Of a stretch of 64,000 bases of DNA, positions 1 through 31,600 are shown piece after piece. Source of the stretch: Macrostomum hystrix (taxonomy: Eukaryota > Platyhelminthes > Macrostomidae); the NCBI GenBank assembly GCA_950097015.1, contig CATNEN010000038.1, positions 5,439,001 to 5,503,000 of the forward strand, given 5' to 3'. The position numbers and the translations under genes were made by a program. The notes under the pieces are model-generated. The model was not told the DNA's origin. It did not search any database and was given only the letters and a program-made list of their open reading frames with translations. Position 1 is the stretch's first letter, and each line of letters begins with the position of its first letter.

Positions 1-980
1 AGTAGCTTTAACTGTTAGACAGAAGCCTCACCTGTTAGAGAGTAGCCTTACCTGTTAGAGAGTAGCCTCACCTGTTAGACAGTGGCTTCAACTGTTAGAC
101 AGTAACTTCAACTGTTAGACAGTAGCTTCAACTGTTAGACAGTAGCTTCAACTGTTAGACAGTAGCTTCAACTGTTAGACAGTAGCTTCAACTGTTAGAC
201 AGTAGCTTCAACTGTTAGACAGTAGCTTCAACTGTTAGACAGTAGCTTCAACTGTTAGACAGTAGCTTTAACTGTTAGACAGTAGCTTCAACTGTTAGAC
301 AGTAACTTCAACTGTTAGACAGTAGCTTCAACTGTTAGACAGTAGCTTCAACTGTTAGACAGTAGCTTCAACTGTTAGACAGTAGCTTCACCTGTTAGAC
401 AGTAGCTTCAACTGTTAGACAGTAGCTTCAACTGTTAGACAGTAGCTTCAACTGTTAGACAGTAGCTTCAACTGTTAGACAGTAACTTCAACTGTTAGAC
501 AGTAGCTTTAACTGTTAGACAGTAGCTTCAACTGTTAGACAGTAGCTTCAACTGTTAGACAGTAGCTTTAACTGTTAGACAGTAGCTTCAACTGTTAGAC
601 AGTAGCTTCAACTGTTAGACAGTAGCTTCAACTGTTAGACAGTAGCTTCAACTGTTAGACAGTAACTTCAACTGTTAGACAGTAGCTTCAACTGTTAGAC
701 AGTAGCTTCACCTGTTAGACAGTAGCTTCAACTGTTAGACAGTAGCTTCACCTGTTAGACAGTAGCTTCAACTGTTAGACAGTAACTTCAACTGTTATAC
801 AGTAGCCTCACCTGTTAGAGAGTAGCCTCACCTGTTAGAGAGTAGCCTCACCTGTTAGACAGTAGCTTCAACTGTTAGACAGTAGCTTCAACTGTTATAC
901 AGTAGCCTCACCTGTTAGAGAGTAGCCTCACCTGTTAGAGAGTAGCCTCACCTGTTAGAGAGTAGCTTCAGCTCTTACAC
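1..980. repeat. 20-bp minisatellite array, truncated by the window start
   Basis: About 49 head-to-tail copies of a 20-bp unit, mostly agtagcttcaactgttagac. The core (about 100-780) is nearly homogeneous. A variant with 'cctcacctgttagag' dominates at 40-80 and at 810-970, where the array decays into unique sequence near 985. Marker variants (agtaacttca) recur at 301, 481 and 661, which suggests nine-unit (180-bp) block duplication. No coding potential was recognised. Confidence 0.97.
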
Positions 981-1600
981 ATACTCGCGAGTGCAGTGAG
1001 TAAATTTGCTTTTTAGGCCATAAAATCCTAACTGTTTAAGCTTAGATTCCACTACTTTTACAATGTCCTATTCAGGCATAGCTTTAGTTCCTAGCATCCG
1101 CTCGTCTCCGTGCAGAAAACAATGTCCCTAGATTTTCTCTTTTTTTCTGTAGAGACACCTGGAGGGTTGGGGAATTCCGATAAAAAAAACGCTTACCACA
1201 ACGCTGCCACAGCACACCAAAGCTTTTGTTCTCTCATTGTATTCTGCCCGAGCGGTCACCAACAGATACATTTAGTGACGGCCTCTAACGTCTGGGGCCC
1301 AAATAAACGGGGTAACTAAAGATTTTATTGCATTGTATTTAATAGGATAACTTTAATAAGATAGCTATAATAAGATATAATATGAATGTGAACAGGTTTG
1401 GTTTGCAAGCAAGTTTATCTATGCTTTCTTAATGTTGCACAACTGTCAGTTTTAAGGAATGTTCCTTGACGTCACAGATGTCAGAAAACAGTTTCGTAAC
1501 AGCTCCAGTACTCAGGGTCCAGTGGAAAAGTGCAGGTGGAATGCACAGTTGTAAAATGTCCCATTGATGGCGGAACTCATCGCATGCATGCTGGCTTGAA
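981..1600. other. Intergenic, no gene recognised
   Basis: AT-rich unique sequence after the minisatellite. The only open frame of note (1110-1319, 69 codons) has no recognisable domain and is probably chance. Confidence 0.6.
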
Positions 1601-1614
1601 TCGTACGGTCCAGG

Positions 1615-1860
1615 TCAGGATTCGACGACAGAGGGTCTTGCGGCAGGCAAGGTGATTGATGCGACTGCCTTGGTATTGTCATTGCATCCGATGGAGCTGA
1701 TGACGCTTGACAAATTTGCCATTTCAGCATCGCGCTTCCGACCGTGCCGAAGGTAGCGCTCAGTGGCAGTCACGGACTTATGGCCAGTAATTGATCCAAT
1801 GTCCTTGAGGGGTACACCATTTGCGTCGAGTTCAGTGACCACAGTAGCCCGGATTCTTGA
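1615..1860 (-). pseudogene. Decayed tyrosine recombinase C-terminal fragment
   Basis: The minus-strand frame ending at 1615 reads as the C-terminal half of a tyrosine recombinase catalytic domain. It has an Arg-Ala-Thr segment, a 'dxnGvpLkdIgsitGHkSvtaT' helix-turn region and a terminal Tyr four residues after the Thr, followed by Leu-Arg-His. This matches the family's R...GH(K)...Y catalytic order. Upstream in the same frame a stop occurs within about 12 codons of the Arg, and a neighbouring frame is open to 2030, which fits a frameshifted relic. It is probably a remnant of a recombinase-bearing mobile element (DIRS, Crypton or similar); the class cannot be told from this piece. No terminal repeats were seen. 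Confidence 0.5.
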
Positions 1861-2615
1861 AAAAGTTCGTCAATAGCCACAAGAGCCGCCTGATCCGTAT
1901 CGTCCACATCGAGTATCATGGCGTCCATATCCTTTTCACGATCCATGCGATCCTTTATTTCGTATAAAGTAGAACCAGTCACATCCCCTTGCGACATGTG
2001 AATCAACCCTAATGGGTATGGACAAGACATGCCTCTGCCAAAGGTTTTATACGATTATCACAGCTTAATCTATTCTCAGTGTGCCAGTTTTCTGTCACTT
2101 TCTTCCAACTAATCTGGACAAGAAAACTTCGCCCATAGACAGCCTTAGCGGGTCATCAATCAAAATTCGAATTGGTGACCGCTGAAAGGCGTAGACTAAA
2201 ACAAGCAAGCTAGCTGCATTTATTTGATTCGTTCGTTCTGATTGGTGACCGCTAACGTGATTATTTTTAGAAGCTCGCTTTCGGACATAATACAATGCCA
2301 AAGAATACTGGCTATTTGGGCATCAATGCCCGCATAGCCGGTCTTCTTTACTCGTACATCATTGGTAATGAACATTTTACCTGTCTCTCTCCGTAATATT
2401 ATTTGTTTCGTCCAATTAATTTGCACCCATAGTATTGCAGTGCTATGAAGCTAAATATGACATTCACTTTTAAGCACGTACGCTCGTAGTAATAAAGACG
2501 ACATTTTTTAATTGCGTGCTATCCGCGTTGCAGCACAACTGTCTTCAATGGCGGAACCAATGGTAACATATAATAAATAGCTTCCAAAAATATGTAAAAA
2601 GGGTATAGCTGCATA
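1861..2615. other. Intergenic, no gene recognised
   Basis: Short minus-strand frames (1770-2030, 2220-2426) may include upstream pieces of the broken recombinase but carry no motif I can name. A copy of the motif TACGCTCGTAG lies at 2479-2489. Confidence 0.5.
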
Positions 2616-2620
2616 CTCGT

Positions 2621-2960
2621 ATGTATCTGTCACTTGGTCCATCTGTCACTTGGTCCATCTGTCACTTAGTCCATCTGTCACTTACCCCATCTGTCACTTG
2701 GTCCATCTGTCACTTGGTCCATCTGTCACTTGGTCCATCTGTCACTTGTCACTTGGTCGATCTGTCACTTGGTCGATCGATCACTTGGTCCATCGATCAC
2801 TTGGTCCATCTGTCACTTGGTCCATCTGTCACTTGTCACTTGGTCGATCTGTCACTTGGTCGATCGATCACTTGGTCCATCGATCACTTGGTCCATCTGT
2901 CACTTGGTCGATCTGTCACTTGGTCTATCGATCACTTGGTCTATCTGTCACTTGGTCCAT
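2621..2960. repeat. 16-bp minisatellite upstream of otoferlin exon 1
   Basis: Tandem copies of ctgtcacttggtccat and close variants (ggtcgat, gatcgat). A block of about 88 bp is itself duplicated (about 2737-2824 and 2825-2912). All three forward frames stay open only because the unit lacks stop codons and 16 is not divisible by three. The array ends about 200 bp before the otoferlin start codon, so it may lie in the promoter or 5' leader. Confidence 0.95.
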
Positions 2961-3164
2961 GTGTCAATTTTAACATGCTTTCACGTCGTTAAAACGAATA
3001 GGTATTTGGTACCTGTTGTTTAAATCATGAGACGACGCCAAACCCTATTAATAGTTCTCACACCTGACCGGATTCGTGAGCCAGCGAGTGCATTAATCTC
3101 CAAACCTCCCCATTCCGCTCTCGGACCCCTCTTACCTTGCCAGACTGAGGCGGCAGAGGCGCAC

Positions 3165-24349
<21,185 letters not shown>

Positions 24350-24689
24350 GCCTGCACTCAAACACTTCAAGGTGCAAGACAAATACTGTAATCATTGGTG
24401 TTGGTTGAACATTGCGCTTAAATAGACATGTTTGCTGTAATTTGCGAATCCAGTTTCTAGCCTTCCATTGAAATATTCAACTGTTTAAGCAATTTCGGCC
24501 ATGTCCATATCTTTATCTCATCGCGAAAATGAAAGAGTAATACATTTTCTTTTCTGTCTATTTTTTTATTCCAACCAATGCTCTATGTGTAAAATTTTGA
24601 ATGTAAAAAGTGAAACATTTTAAGTTGAAGTTAATTTGTAAAAAGTTATTTGAAATTTTTCGGCCCTAAATAACTGAGATTTCTTCGCG
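24350..24689. other. Otoferlin 3' UTR or intergenic
   Basis: AT-rich. No canonical AATAAA or ATTAAA was seen before the minisatellite. Confidence 0.5.
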
Positions 24690-25985
24690 CAGAAAAGCAC
24701 CCACCATCTCCCACCACCTCACGACACCCATCACCTCACGGCATCCACCACCTCACGACATCCACTTCGTTACGAGACCCATAACCTTACGACATCCACC
24801 ACCTCACGACATCCACTTCCTCGTGACACCCATCACCTCACGACATCCACTTCCTCGTGACACACATCACCTCACGACATCCACTTCCTCGTGACACCCA
24901 TCACCTCATGAGATCCACTACCTCGTGACACCCACCACCTCATGAGATCCACTACCTCGCGAAACCCATCACCTCATGAGATCCACTACCTCGCGACACC
25001 CACCACCTCATGAGATCCAGTACCTCGCGAAACCCATCACCTCACGGCATCCACCACCTCACGACATCCACTTCGTTACGAGACCCATAACCTTACGACA
25101 TCCACCACCTCACGACATCCACTACCTCGCGACACCCACCACCTCATGAGATCCACTACCTCGCGACACCCACCACCTCATGAGATCCACTACCTCGCGA
25201 AACCCACCACCTCATGAGATCCACTACCTCGCGACACCCATCACCTCATGAGATCCACTACCTCGCGACACCCATCACCTCATGAGATCCACTACCTCGC
25301 GAAACCCACTACCTCATGAGATCCACTACTTCGCGACACCCATCACCTCATGAGATCCACTACCTCGCGACACCCATCACCTCATGAGATCCACTACCTC
25401 GTGACACCCATCACCTCATGAGATCCACTACCTCGCGACACCCATCACCTCATGAGATCCACTACCTCGTGACACCCAACACCTCACGACATCCACTTCC
25501 TCGTGACACCCAACACCTCACGACATCCACTTCCTCGTGACACCCAACACCTCACGACATCCACTTCCTCGTGACACCCAACACCTCACGACATCCACTA
25601 CCTCGTGACACCCAACACCTCACGACATCCACTACCTCGTGACACCCAACACCTCATGAGATCCACTACCTCGCGACACCCACCACCTCATGAGATCCAC
25701 TACCTCGCGAAACCCACCACCTCATGAGATCCACTACCTCGCGACACCCATCACCTCATGAGATCCACTACCTCGCGACACCCATCACCTCATGAGATCC
25801 ACTACCTCGCGACACCCACCACCTCATGAGATCCACTACCTCGCGACACCCACCACCTCATGAGATCCACTACCTCGCGAAACCCACCACCTCATGAGAT
25901 CCACTACCTCGCGACACCCATCACCTCATGAGATCCACTACCTCGTGACACCCAACACCTCACGACAACCACCTCCTCGCAGCAC
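24690..25985. repeat. Minisatellite of 34-bp dimers (2 x about 17 bp)
   Basis: About 38 copies alternating two related 17-mers, cacctcatgagatccac and tacctcgcgacacccat, with local variants (cacgacatccacttcctcgtg). A block near 24735-24800 recurs near 25040-25110, showing larger-scale duplication. It separates the otoferlin gene from the convergent ankyrin gene. Confidence 0.96.
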
Positions 25986-25989
25986 CCAC

Positions 25990-26841
25990 TCCCTTACAAT
26001 CTACGAAAGTCTCTTAAAATGGAAGATCACTTTTCATATATGTCAGCGCCAGCCTCGCCTGCATCCAGCATGCCAGCACACTCATATACCACAATTTCAT
26101 TCATTCACGCTCGTACGCAGTATTCCAGAGCATTTTATTTATTTATTTGAGCTACTTAGCAATTTATTTTGGTGCAATTATCGAAGCAAAACCCTTTTTG
26201 GCCAGGCTATTTAGCTTCGTCGAAAATATTTAGCTTCAAACTGTAAATAAACAGGCCTCATCTGCCTATGTTCTCCTATGTTCTCCGAGTCTATTTTCGC
26301 AACAAATTGTTCCTATAGGGTCAAACAACTTTTCGTCTCAAGTCTCTAATTAACCAAAAAATTATTTTAAAAATGTAAATAAATGGCTGCAAAGCTTGAA
26401 CTATGTGAACTGAACAACTGAACATAACATAATGCATATGACGATTTTTTATGGACAAGAATATGTTACAATAAACTTTTTCTGCTGTCAATGAAACGAC
26501 TGAGAGACACAATAGGGACAGGGTTTTAAGCGGCAAGAGCAAGTACAAGAAAACGCTGCGACCAATCACAACGACAGCTCTTAAAAAAATTAACTTTTTG
26601 AGGGTTGGGGAATGCCAGACAAGGCCACGGAGTCAATGGAGACAAGGATAAGGCCGCCGAGCTAGTCGAAGAGCGATAGGTTGCGAAAGGGAAATGCACA
26701 TGCCGGTTGGTTGAATCAGTTAGAAGGTACAGGACCTGTAAGTTATCAATCACCGCTTAGTCCTTATTTAAAAAAGGCTGCAACGGGAAGCATGCTTTTA
26801 CAATCGATAGCTATTTTCCTAACGAACAACATTTGGTCTGT
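25990..26841 (-). other. Presumed 3' UTR/downstream region of the ankyrin gene
   Basis: AT-rich. Reverse-strand AATAAA signals occur at about 26132-26165 (plus-strand tttatt). No other gene recognised. Confidence 0.45.
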
Positions 26842-27909
26842 TCAACGCAACCTGGATTCCAAACCCCTTCCATTTTGCGCCTGCAGCCTTCGACCTCGAC
26901 GTCCGATCGCTGTAGCTTCAGCATCCGCGGCTTCGCGAGCTGCCGCAGCGACAGCGGCCACCTCAGCAGCTGCAGCCGCACCGGCTGTCACGCCGCGTCT
27001 GTAGGTGGGGAAGTGCTGCTCGCTCCAGAGGTCGAGAGCCGAGTGCAGCAGCTGCTGCGATGTCCGACAGCCGCCGCCGCCGATAGCTTTAATTAGCATT
27101 TCGGCGTAAGTCTCGCCACGGTTCAGCGTCAAAATCGGCGGTAAAATTGTAGATTTTAACTGCGGTTGAGGCCGCTGCTGTTGTTTGTGCTGTTGTTGCT
27201 CGTTTCGTGGCCGACGCGCTGCCGCTTGCTGCTGCTGTTTCTGCTTTTGAGCCCTTCTTCGTTCTGCTCGTTCAACTTCGGCTTCGTCAAGACGCTGACG
27301 TTCGCGCAATATTCCAGCGATTTCGTCTAACCTGAGACGGCGAGCCAGCATATACGGCGTGAGTCCTTGACTGTTGAGGTGCTCAACTGAGGCTCGCTGG
27401 CGAAGCATTGTGCGAAGCAGCACTGCCACTGTCCGTGTACAGCCCGATGTCACAGCCAGGTGGAGGCATGTTTGGCCTTGCGCGTCTCGGCGGCGCCAGT
27501 CTGGCTGGGCTGTTGACATTGTCGACATCGTTGACAACTGCAAAATCTTCTCGAGCTCCTCTGGCCGGCCGAGAGCGGCCGCCCAGCCGATGAGGTCGCG
27601 ATCGAGCACACCGTCTCTACCGGCGACTCCAGCGCCACTTCCAATCAGCACCTCGAAAGTCCGAGCTCTGGCCACTGGATCGCCAGCCAGCAGAGCCGCC
27701 ATCAGAGGCGTCTTACCGTCGTCCGGATGCAGCAGGTTACGCGGCGATCCTGTGATTCGCAGCAGATAGCCGACGTCAGTATGGTGACCCTGCGCGGCGG
27801 CCTGGAACAGTTCGCGAACCCCGGACGCAGCCGGATGTTGCGGATAATGAAATGGCGCGATTGACAGGCCCTGTCGCTTCTTTTGAGGCAGCGATGTGGC
27901 CAACTTCAT
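26842..27909 (-). CDS. Ankyrin-repeat protein with a Gln-rich C-terminal half
   Basis: A single open frame of 355 codons. Residues about 30-210 form about five ankyrin-type repeats; the clearest are DDGKTPLMAALLAGD (64-78), DAQGQTCLHLAVTSGC with AVLLRTML (about 142-172) and NSQGLTPYMLARRLRLDEI (about 182-200). A charged helical segment (RERQRLDEAEVERAERRR) follows, then a Gln-rich tract and an Ala-rich stretch (about 315-340). I cannot assign an orthologue. The frame has no intron, unlike the other genes here, so it may be a retrogene or a naturally single-exon gene. It is convergent with the otoferlin gene. The compositional bias is strong, but the ankyrin motifs support a real gene. Confidence 0.8.
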   Translation of the reverse strand: MKLATSLPQKKRQGLSIAPFHYPQHPAASGVRELFQAAAQGHHTDVGYLLRITGSPRNLLHPDDGKTPLMAALLAGDPVARARTFEVLIGSGAGVAGRDGVLDRDLIGWAAALGRPEELEKILQLSTMSTMSTAQPDWRRRDAQGQTCLHLAVTSGCTRTVAVLLRTMLRQRASVEHLNSQGLTPYMLARRLRLDEIAGILRERQRLDEAEVERAERRRAQKQKQQQQAAARRPRNEQQQHKQQQRPQPQLKSTILPPILTLNRGETYAEMLIKAIGGGGCRTSQQLLHSALDLWSEQHFPTYRRGVTAGAAAAAEVAAVAAAAREAADAEATAIGRRGRRLQAQNGRGLESRLR

Positions 27910-28639
27910 GGCGTAGCTTCGGCTGATACAGTTGAGAAAGAGAGAACGCGACTTTTAATAACTAATTTTTGTCGGTGCAATTTTTTTTAATTGATTGATG
28001 ACTGATTAAAACTTTGTGTGACTCTTTCACAGTTGGAATATTTGTGCGGATGTATAAGTAACTTTTGGGAAAACCTGTCTAGTTGGAAAAAATGTTTTCA
28101 CACTTAACTCAACGGGCGAATGAAACTGTGGGAGCTCAGAGATATAGGAGCTCACAAATATGTCAAATGTGTCTCAGCGCCGTCTGTTATTGAGTCTGTC
28201 GCAACTGGACTCGCGTAAATCAGGCTGGTTGCTAGGCAGCTCGCAGGCTGAATTAAAATTCCGCGTCCTTAGCGAGCCACCGCTGCATCATTTTGTAGAG
28301 CTGCTGCTGCAATGAAGCGCCTACAAAAGCTTTCATTGTCCTCCCGAGAAGTGCTTCCTCTGAGCGTGGGGGGAGGCTTTGGGGACATCTTACTCTTGTG
28401 TTCCCTGCGTACACCGGGATAAGGCATGAAAATGAATCCCTAAGCTAATGCAGCAGGCTGGAACAACAATGATGTACATCTGTACCTGTTTTGGCCTGAA
28501 AACTGGCCACTTGATAAACGCGGGGCTGTGCGTTAATTCCAAGTATCTTTTTTCCTCCCACACGTTCCCACCACAGAGAAATAAAGTAAAATGTGTTTAA
28601 AGGAACTTCAGACACAGTAAGGTCGCAATTTTCGCAATC
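27910..28639. other. Upstream of the ankyrin gene; no gene recognised
   Basis: Probably contains the ankyrin gene promoter on the minus strand. No repeat or conserved frame seen before the large array. Confidence 0.5.
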
Positions 28640-31600
28640 TGAAGCTGTAGCTTCAGACCAATAGCCACAACTGAAACAGATGTAGCTTCAGACCAATAGC
28701 CACAACTGAAACAGCTGTAGCTTCAGACCAATAGCCACGACTTCAACAGCTGTAGCTTCAGACCAATAGCCACAACTGAAACAGATGTAGCTTCAGACCA
28801 ATAGCCACAACTGAAACAGCTGTAGCTTCAGACCAATAGCCACAACTGAAACAGCTGTAGCTTCAGACCAATAGCCACAACTGAAACAGCTGTAGCTTCA
28901 GAGCAATAGCCACAACTGAAACAGATGTAGCTTCAGAGCAATAGCCACAACTGAAACAGATGTAGCTTCAGACCAATAGCCACAACTGAAACAGATGTAG
29001 CTTCAGACCAATAGCCACAACTGAAACAGCTGTAGCTTCAGACCAATAGCCACAACTGAAACAGCTGTAGCTTCAGACCAAAGCCACAACTGAAACAGCT
29101 GTAGCTTCAGACCAATAGCCACAACTGAAACAGCTGTAGCTTCAGACCAATAGCCACAACTGAAACAGATGTAGCTTCAGACCAATAGCCACAACTGAAA
29201 CAGCTGTAGCTTCAGACCAATAGCCACAACTGAAACAGATGTAGCTTCAGACCAAAGCCACAACTGAAACAGCTGTAGCTTCAGACCAATAGCCACAACT
29301 GAAACAGCTGTAGCTTCAGACCAAAGCCACAACTGAAACAGCTGTAGCTTCAGACCAATAGCCACAACTGAAACAGATGTAGCTTCAGACCAATAGCCAC
29401 AACTGAAACAGATGTAGCTTCAGACCAATAGCCACAACTGAAACAGATGTAGCTTCAGACCAAAGCGACAACTGAAACAGATGTAGCTTCAGACCAATAG
29501 CCACAACTGAAACAGATGTAGCTTCAGACCAATAGCCACAACTGAAACAGCTGTAGCTTCAGACCAATAGCCACAACTGAAACAGCTGTAGCTTCAGACC
29601 AATAGCCACAACTGAAACAGCTGTAGCTTCAGACCAATAGCCACAACTGAAACAGCTGTAGCTTCAGACCAATAGCCACAACTGAAACAGCTGTAGCTTC
29701 AGACCAATAGCCACAACTGAAACAGATGTAGCTTCAGACCAAAGCCACAACTGAAACAGCTGTAGCTTCAGACCAAAGCCACAACTGAAACAGATGTAGC
29801 TTCAGACCAATAGCCACAACTGAAACAGATGTAGCTTCAGACCAATAGCCACAACTGAAACAGATGTAGCTTCAGACCAATAGCCACAACTGAAACAGAT
29901 GTAGCTTCAGACCAATAGCCACAACTGAAACAGCTGTAGCTTCAGACCAATAGCCACAACTGAAACAGCTGTAGCTTCAGACCAATAGCCACAACTGAAA
30001 CAGCTGTAGCTTCAGACCAATAGCCACAACTGAAACAGATGTAGCTTCAAACCAATAGCCACAACTGAAACAGATGTAGCTTCAGACCAAAGCCACAACT
30101 GAAACAGATGTAGCTTCAGACCAATAGCCACAACTGAAACAGATGTAGCTTCAGACCAATAGCCACAACTGAAACAGCTGTAGCTTCAGACCAATAGCCA
30201 CAACTGAAACAGATGTAGCTTCAGACCAATAGCCACAACTGAAACAGATGTAGCTTCAGACCAATAGCCACAACTGAAACAGATGTAGCTTCAGACCAAT
30301 AGCCACAACTGAAACAGCTGTAGCTTCAGACCAATAGCCACAACTGAAACAGCTGTAGCTTCAGACCAATAGCCACAACTGAAACAGCTGTAGCTTCAGA
30401 CCAATAGCCACAACTGAAACAGATGTAGCTTCAGACCAATAGCCACAACTGAAACAGATGTAGCTTCAGACCAATAGCCACAACTGAAACAGATGTAGCT
30501 TCAGACCAATAGCCACAACTGAAACAGCTGTAGCTTCAGACCAATAGCCACAACTGAAACAGATGTAGCTTCAGACCAATAGCCACAACTGAAACAGATG
30601 TAGCTTCAGACCAATAGCCACAACTGAAACAGATGTAGCTTCAGACCAATAGCCACAACTGAAACAGCTGTAGCTTCAGACCAATAGCCACAACTGAAAC
30701 AGCTGTAGCTTCAGACCAATAGCCACAACTGAAACAGCTGTAGCTTCAGACCAATAGCCACAACTGAAACAGATGTAGCTTCAGACCAATAGCCACAACT
30801 GAAACAGATGTAGCTTCAGACCAATAGCCACAACTGAAACAGATGTAGCTTCAGACCAATAGCCACAACTGAAACAGCTGTAGCTTCAGACCAATAGCCA
30901 CAACTGAAACAGCTGTAGCTTCAGACCAATAGCCACAACTGAAACAGCTGTAGCTTCAGACCAATAGCCACAACTGAAACAGCTGTAGCTTCAGACCAAT
31001 AGCCACAACTGAAGCAGCTGTAGCTTCAGAGCAATAGCCACAACTGAAACAGCTGTAGCTTCAGACCAATAGCCACAACTGAAACAGCTGTAGCTTCAGA
31101 CCAATAGCCACAACTGAAACAGCTGTAGCTTCAGACCAATAGCCACAACTGAAACAGCTGTAGCTTCAGACCAATAGCCACAACTGAAACAGATGTAGCT
31201 TCAGACCAATAGCCACAACTGAAACAGCTGTAGCTTCAGACCAATAGCCACAACTGAAACAGATGTAGCTTCAGACCAATAGCCACAACTGAAACAGATG
31301 TAGCTTCAGACCAATAGCCACAACTGAAACAGCTGTAGCTTCAGACCAATAGCCACAACTGAAACAGCTGTAGCTTCAGACCAATAGCCACAACTGAAAC
31401 AGATGTAGCTTCAGACCAATAGCCACAACTGAAACAGATGTAGCTTCAGACCAATAGCCACAACTGAAACAGCTGTAGCTTCAGACCAATAGCCACAACT
31501 GAAACAGCTGTAGCTTCAGACCAATAGCCACAACTGAAACAGATGTAGCTTCAGACCAATAGCCACAACTGAAACAGCTGTAGCTTCAGACCAATAGCCA

